Source: Kiritimatiellia bacterium (lineage in GTDB: Bacteria > Verrucomicrobiota > Kiritimatiellia > RFP12 > UBA1067). From it: a DNA stretch of 9,358 bases. The stretch spans positions 1-9,358 of the forward strand of contig JAFXEA010000426.1 of the NCBI GenBank assembly GCA_017521065.1. Direction: 5' to 3'. Numbering within the stretch: the first letter of the stretch is position 1; every line of letters starts with the position of its first letter. The notes beneath the pieces are model-generated. The model was given only the letters and a program-made list of their open reading frames with translations. It was not told the DNA's origin and did not search any database. The position numbers and the translations under genes are program-made. Shown here piece after piece: positions 6,369 to 9,358 of the stretch.

Positions 6369-6410
6369 GGGTGGGAGACATTGCAGCCCACCCTGTTGCC
6401 CTCAACAGTT
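6360..6410 (-). terminator. Stem-loop after the DEAD-box helicase gene
   Basis: The inner helix pairs AGGGTGGG (6368-6375) with CCCACCCT (6387-6394), eight perfect base pairs around an 11-base loop. An outer helix pairs AACTGT (6360-6365) with ACAGTT (6405-6410), separated from the inner one by unequal unpaired segments. It begins 24 bases after the helicase stop codon. The sequence following the inner stem in the transcript (TGACAGTTTCCC) has only a short T-run, so it would be a weak intrinsic terminator or an RNA-stabilising structure. Confidence 0.5.
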
Positions 6411-6433
6411 GTTATACCTCTGAGATCCGTACG

Positions 6434-8380
6434 TCAGACGGTCCACTCCTCGTAACGGGTTTTCTGCTCGACAGGCTTCGAGTATGCATCGGATTCGTCA
6501 ACGACCTTCTTGGGCTCAAGCGCGTTCTCAAAGGTGGGCATCTTGCGCTGAAGCGGCTCATTTTCCTTGATTGCGATTATGCCCTCCTTGCCGGCCGCGT
6601 TCTTCACGACCATGCCCTCGCGGGCTCCGACAAGAGCGGCTGCCGCCTCCTTCTGCTCCTCGGTGACAGCCTCGCGGGCATCGACCGCCGCCTTGGCGGC
6701 TTCGTCCACGGGCTTGAGCTCGGCCTTCTCTCCGCGGGCAAGCTTGTCGAGCGGCTTGAGAAGCGGATCGTCGTCCTGAAGAAGCGTACACTTCAGAGGC
6801 TCCTTGATGTATTCCTCGATCTCGGGAATAGCGAACGACTCATCCTCGTCAGCGAACGAAATCGCGATGCCCGTGTTTCCGGCGCGTCCTGTGCGACCAA
6901 TGCGGTGGACATAGTCCTCCGCTTCATAAGGGAAATCGAAGTTGATCACATAGTCGATGTCATCGACATGGATGCCGCGTCCGGCGACATCTGTCGCCAC
7001 GACAATCTTTATCTTGCCTTCGCGGAAATCCTCAAGCGTCTTGAGACGGCGGTTCTGGTTAACGTCGCCAGAAAGCATCTCGCAGGTGACACCGCGGCGC
7101 TTGAGCGACTCGTACACGTCCTCGGTCGTGTTCTTGCGGTTGCAGAACACGATGGCGCGCGCCTCCGGGTGGAGGGCGATGTGGTTGAAGAGCACCTTGA
7201 ACTTGTCCTCGGAACGGATCACGTACACGACCTGACGGACGGTGTCCGTGGCGTTGTGTCCGCTGTCGACCTCCGCCTTGAACGGCTGGTCCATCCACTG
7301 CGAGGCTAGCTCCATCACGCTGTCGGTGAGCGTCGCTGAATAGAGCATCGTAGTGCGCCTGTCCTTCGGCGGCAGACGCCCCATGATGCGGCGCACGTCA
7401 GGGATGAATCCCATGTCGAGCATACGGTCCGCTTCGTCGATGACGAGCGTATCGACCTTGGTAAGATCGATGACGTGCTGGTTGCAGAAATCAAGCAGAC
7501 GTCCCGGCGTGGCTACGAGCAGATCGACAGGAGCCTCCTGAAGTTCGGCCTTCTGGCGCTCATAGTCCATACCTCCGTACACTGCAAGCGAACGGAGATT
7601 GCAGTACTTGCCGATCGCATCGGCATCCTTGCATATCTGAATCACCAGCTCGCGTGTCGGCGCAATGACGAGCGCACGCGGACATCCGCCCTTGCTGGCG
7701 CGACGGTCGGGGGTTCGCAGATAGCGCGTGAGAATTGATACGAGGAACGCAGCGGTCTTGCCCGACCCCGTCTGAGCCTTGCCGGCGATGTTCTTGCCGT
7801 CCAATGCATTCTGTAGAGAGAGAGACTGAATATCCGTGCAGTACTGGAATCCGAGATCGGCGATGCCGTGCATCACCTCTGACGGAAGGTCGAAATCGTG
7901 GAAACGCTTCTTCCCCTCGACCGGAGGAACCGCAAACTGTTCAATTGACCACGCCGCATGCGCAGCCTGACGCTTCGCAAACTCCTCTGGCGTAACAACG
8001 CCGCCCGGACGCATCTCGTTCGCGGCGGTGTTGACCGGAAAAGATCCGCGTCGACCGCGTTCACCGCGGCTTCCGCGCTCATGGTGGCGTTCGTCGCGCC
8101 GTCCACTCCTGCGGGCATCTGCACCATCTCGCCTCTGTCCGTCACGGCGATGTTCATCGCGACGCTGCTGCTGTGGACGCTGCTGACGCGAATCCGCCGT
8201 CTGCGAACCCTTCTTTGCCTTTTCAGCACCTTTTTTCTCGCCGCCGTTCTTGCCATGGCGGCCACGCTTGCCGTGTTTTCCTCTGCCGTTGCCGCCCTGT
8301 TCCTGATTCTTCTGCTTCTGCGGCGCAGGCTTCTTGCCGGTGAGCAACTCAACCAGCTTTCCGATAAATCCAAAAGCCAT
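6434..8380 (-). CDS. DEAD-box ATP-dependent RNA helicase with long basic N-terminal tail
   Basis: ATP-driven remodeller of RNA duplexes, probably in ribosome assembly or mRNA decay. In 648 residues the core motifs are Q motif near 178-185 (Q185), motif I AQTGSGKT (202-209), Ia PTREL (241-245), Ib TPGR (291-294), II DEAD (315-318), III SAT (348-350), IV IVFCN (410-414), V ATDVAGRGIHVDDI (462-475) and VI HRIGRTGRAG (492-501). The histidine in motif V and the segment after motif VI resemble RhlB more than RhlE or SrmB. Residues 17-112 are a Lys/Arg/Gly/Gln-rich, presumably disordered RNA-binding tail, and 530-648 are a charged extension I do not recognise. The family core alone is about 400 residues. 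The ATG at 8380 has AAGGA seven bases upstream; a TTG at 8401 would add seven residues without a clear ribosome site. It follows rpsI by 97 bases. Confidence 0.95.
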   Translation of the reverse strand: MAFGFIGKLVELLTGKKPAPQKQKNQEQGGNGRGKHGKRGRHGKNGGEKKGAEKAKKGSQTADSRQQRPQQQRRDEHRRDGQRRDGADARRSGRRDERHHERGSRGERGRRGSFPVNTAANEMRPGGVVTPEEFAKRQAAHAAWSIEQFAVPPVEGKKRFHDFDLPSEVMHGIADLGFQYCTDIQSLSLQNALDGKNIAGKAQTGSGKTAAFLVSILTRYLRTPDRRASKGGCPRALVIAPTRELVIQICKDADAIGKYCNLRSLAVYGGMDYERQKAELQEAPVDLLVATPGRLLDFCNQHVIDLTKVDTLVIDEADRMLDMGFIPDVRRIMGRLPPKDRRTTMLYSATLTDSVMELASQWMDQPFKAEVDSGHNATDTVRQVVYVIRSEDKFKVLFNHIALHPEARAIVFCNRKNTTEDVYESLKRRGVTCEMLSGDVNQNRRLKTLEDFREGKIKIVVATDVAGRGIHVDDIDYVINFDFPYEAEDYVHRIGRTGRAGNTGIAISFADEDESFAIPEIEEYIKEPLKCTLLQDDDPLLKPLDKLARGEKAELKPVDEAAKAAVDAREAVTEEQKEAAAALVGAREGMVVKNAAGKEGIIAIKENEPLQRKMPTFENALEPKKVVDESDAYSKPVEQKTRYEEWTV

Positions 8381-8386
8381 ACTGGT

Positions 8387-8393
8387 TTCCTTT
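8387..8393 (-). promoter_or_regulatory. Ribosome binding site deciding the helicase start
   Basis: The minus strand reads AAAGGAA, with AGGA seven bases before the ATG at 8380. This favours that start over the in-frame TTG at 8401, which would place the site inside the coding sequence. Confidence 0.65.
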
Positions 8394-8398
8394 GACAA

Positions 8399-8437
8399 CA
8401 ACGGGCCGCAGCGGCATGAACCGCGGGCGACCCGTTG
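8399..8437 (-). terminator. Stem-loop between rpsI and the helicase gene, possible leaky terminator
   Basis: CAACGGG (8399-8405) pairs perfectly with CCCGTTG (8431-8437), and inside it GCGG (8411-8414) pairs with CCGC (8421-8424) around a six-base loop. In the transcript the closing arm is followed by TTGTC, which is only weakly T-rich. Placed 18 bases ahead of the helicase ATG, it may partially end the ribosomal-protein message or set the level of helicase expression. It could also serve as a processing site. Confidence 0.4.
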
Positions 8438-8447
8438 CCATTGCGGA

Positions 8448-8464
8448 GCGGCGACTTGCGCCGC
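8448..8464 (-). other. Short GC-rich hairpin just after rpsI
   Basis: GCGGCG (8448-8453) and CGCCGC (8459-8464) form a perfect six-base-pair stem with a five-base loop, 11 bases after the rpsI stop codon in the transcript. There is no T-tract after it, so it is not a canonical intrinsic terminator. With the next hairpin (8399-8437) it makes a tandem structured spacer between rpsI and the helicase. Confidence 0.35.
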
Positions 8465-8475
8465 ACCGGTTTCGA

Positions 8476-8877
8476 TTAACGCTTCGAGAACTGGAAGCGC
8501 TTGCGGGCACCCGGCTGACCGGGTTTCTTGCGCTCCTTCATGCGGCTGTCACGCGTCATGCAGCCGGCCTTCTTGAGAGCGGCGCGGAGATTGGCGTCAG
8601 CCTCGACGAGCGCACGGGCCAGACCGTGGCGGATTGCGCCAGCCTGACCGGAAACGCCGCCGCCCTTCGCGAACACGACAACGTCGGTTGCGGAAAGGTC
8701 GTAGCCGGAGATTGCGATCGGCTGCTTGAGATAGTCGCGGAGAGCCTCGGAGGTGATGTAAGCCTCGAGAGGTTCGCGGTTGACGGTCCATTCACCCTTG
8801 CCTTCAACGAGCGTAACGCGCGCGACGGCGGTTTTGCGGCGGCCGGTGCCGGCGGAAATGATCTTCTTGGTTGCCAT
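8476..8877 (-). CDS. rpsI: 30S ribosomal protein S9
   Basis: Small-subunit head protein whose C-terminal tail reaches the P-site tRNA anticodon. The 133-residue product starts MATKKIISAGTGRRKTAVAR, with the family signature GRRKTAVARV near 12-21, a central GGGVSGQAGAIRHGLARAL block (about 72-90) and the typical basic tail ending KRFQFSKR, including the conserved final arginine that contacts tRNA. Length is close to the usual 128-130. It follows rplM by 15 bases, the conserved bacterial arrangement, and the two are surely co-transcribed. The site ahead of the ATG (GGGGACCGAGAAGCT) is only a moderate ribosome binding site. Confidence 0.98.
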   Translation of the reverse strand: MATKKIISAGTGRRKTAVARVTLVEGKGEWTVNREPLEAYITSEALRDYLKQPIAISGYDLSATDVVVFAKGGGVSGQAGAIRHGLARALVEADANLRAALKKAGCMTRDSRMKERKKPGQPGARKRFQFSKR

Positions 8878-8892
8878 AGCTTCTCGGTCCCC

Positions 8893-9327
8893 TTAGAGCT
8901 TGATTGTTTCGGGCTTCTGCGCGGCGTGAGTGTGCTCTGCGCCAGCGAACACTTTGAGACGCGTCATCATCTTGCGCGCGATGTTGTTCTTCGGGAGCAT
9001 GCCCCACACGGCCTCCTTGATCATGCGATCAGGATGCGAAGCGCGCATTTCGGCGGCGGAGAAACGCTTCAGGCCGTTCCGGTATCCGGAATAGCGCTGA
9101 TATTCCTTCTGCTCTTCCTTCTTGCCCGTGAGCTTCACAAGAGCGGCGTTGGTGACGATAACGAAAGCGCCCTGGTCGACCGACGGGTCGAAATTCGGGG
9201 AGTCCTTCGCACGGAGCTTATTGGCGATCAGGACGGCGATACGGCCAAGAACCTGATCCTTCGCGTCCACCAGATACCACTTCCGGTTGTCGCCGGGGTT
9301 CTGGCCGCGAGTCGATTTCTGCAACAT
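8893..9327 (-). CDS. rplM: 50S ribosomal protein L13
   Basis: Early-assembling large-subunit protein. The 144-residue product shows the family landmarks RKWYLVDAKDQVLGRIA (15-31), the central DQGAFVIVTNAALVKLTGKK stretch near 51-70, YRYSGY-like (QRYSGYRNG, about 77-85), AVWGMLPKNNIARKMM and RLKVFAGAEHTHAAQKPE at the C-terminus. Length matches the typical 142 residues. It precedes rpsI by 15 bases, as in most bacteria. The upstream sequence visible in the window (31 bases) is A-rich with a weak AAAGAAAG ribosome site; the operon promoter must lie beyond the right edge. Confidence 0.98.
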   Translation of the reverse strand: MLQKSTRGQNPGDNRKWYLVDAKDQVLGRIAVLIANKLRAKDSPNFDPSVDQGAFVIVTNAALVKLTGKKEEQKEYQRYSGYRNGLKRFSAAEMRASHPDRMIKEAVWGMLPKNNIARKMMTRLKVFAGAEHTHAAQKPETIKL

Positions 9328-9358
9328 GTTGTTTTCTTTCTTTTGTGGCTTTGTGCCC

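Noticed and set aside
5552..7309. A 585-codon open frame on the plus strand
   Set aside because: It runs antisense across the 5' two-thirds of the ABC ATPase gene and the helicase core, both of which have clear motifs. Its protein shows no recognisable domain and is rich in Arg/His/Leu as expected for the mirror of GC-rich coding sequence, so it is a shadow frame.
8138..8330. Low-complexity, repeat-like sequence in the helicase gene
   Set aside because: It is the coding sequence for the Arg/Lys/Gly/Gln-rich N-terminal tail; the repetition comes from amino-acid composition and not from a regular spaced repeat, so it is not a CRISPR or mobile element.
7873..8466. A 197-codon minus-strand frame overlapping the helicase N-terminus
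   Set aside because: It is an Arg-rich frame in another phase of the low-complexity basic tail and carries no helicase motif; the in-frame 648-residue reading explains the region.

Overview
The window is a bacterial chromosomal segment of moderately high G+C. All eight genes I can support lie on the minus strand, so transcription runs from the right edge to the left. The ribosomal proteins, the exported GH106-type glycosidase, the DedA protein and the basic-tailed DEAD-box helicase suggest a Gram-negative, polysaccharide-degrading bacterium. The style of the proteins resembles the PVC group (Kiritimatiellota, Lentisphaerota or Verrucomicrobiota), but this is an impression from family flavour and not a tested placement.

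Reading in the direction of transcription, the first block (9327 to 6434) is rplM (L13), rpsI (S9) and a large DEAD-box RNA helicase that follows rpsI after 97 bases containing two stem-loops. The second block (6307 to 4013) is an OppD/DppD-type ABC ATPase, a DedA-family membrane protein and a predicted exported peptidase C26 / class I glutamine amidotransferase-like hydrolase. These three are packed tightly (4-base gap, then a start immediately after the stop) and have a plausible promoter of their own in the 126-base gap after the helicase. The third block (3838 to 78) is a 1033-residue secreted GH106-like alpha-L-rhamnosidase followed, with a 4-base ATGA overlap, by thiamine pyrophosphokinase.

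There is no gene-free stretch longer than 300 bases. The largest gap (3839-4012, 174 bases) holds an imperfect long inverted repeat, an operator-like palindrome and a possible promoter for the glycosidase. A motif of the form GAGACA(C/G)TTG(C/T)AAAACC occurs just downstream of both the C26 gene and thiN in the same orientation relative to transcription.

I see no CRISPR array, tRNA, rRNA, transposase or obvious defence system. Most of the window is ordinary housekeeping and sugar-degradation content. The points deserving a second look are the compact orphan ABC ATPase, the exported C26 hydrolase beside it, the coupling of a glycosidase to a vitamin-cofactor kinase, and the shared 3' motif with its hairpin.
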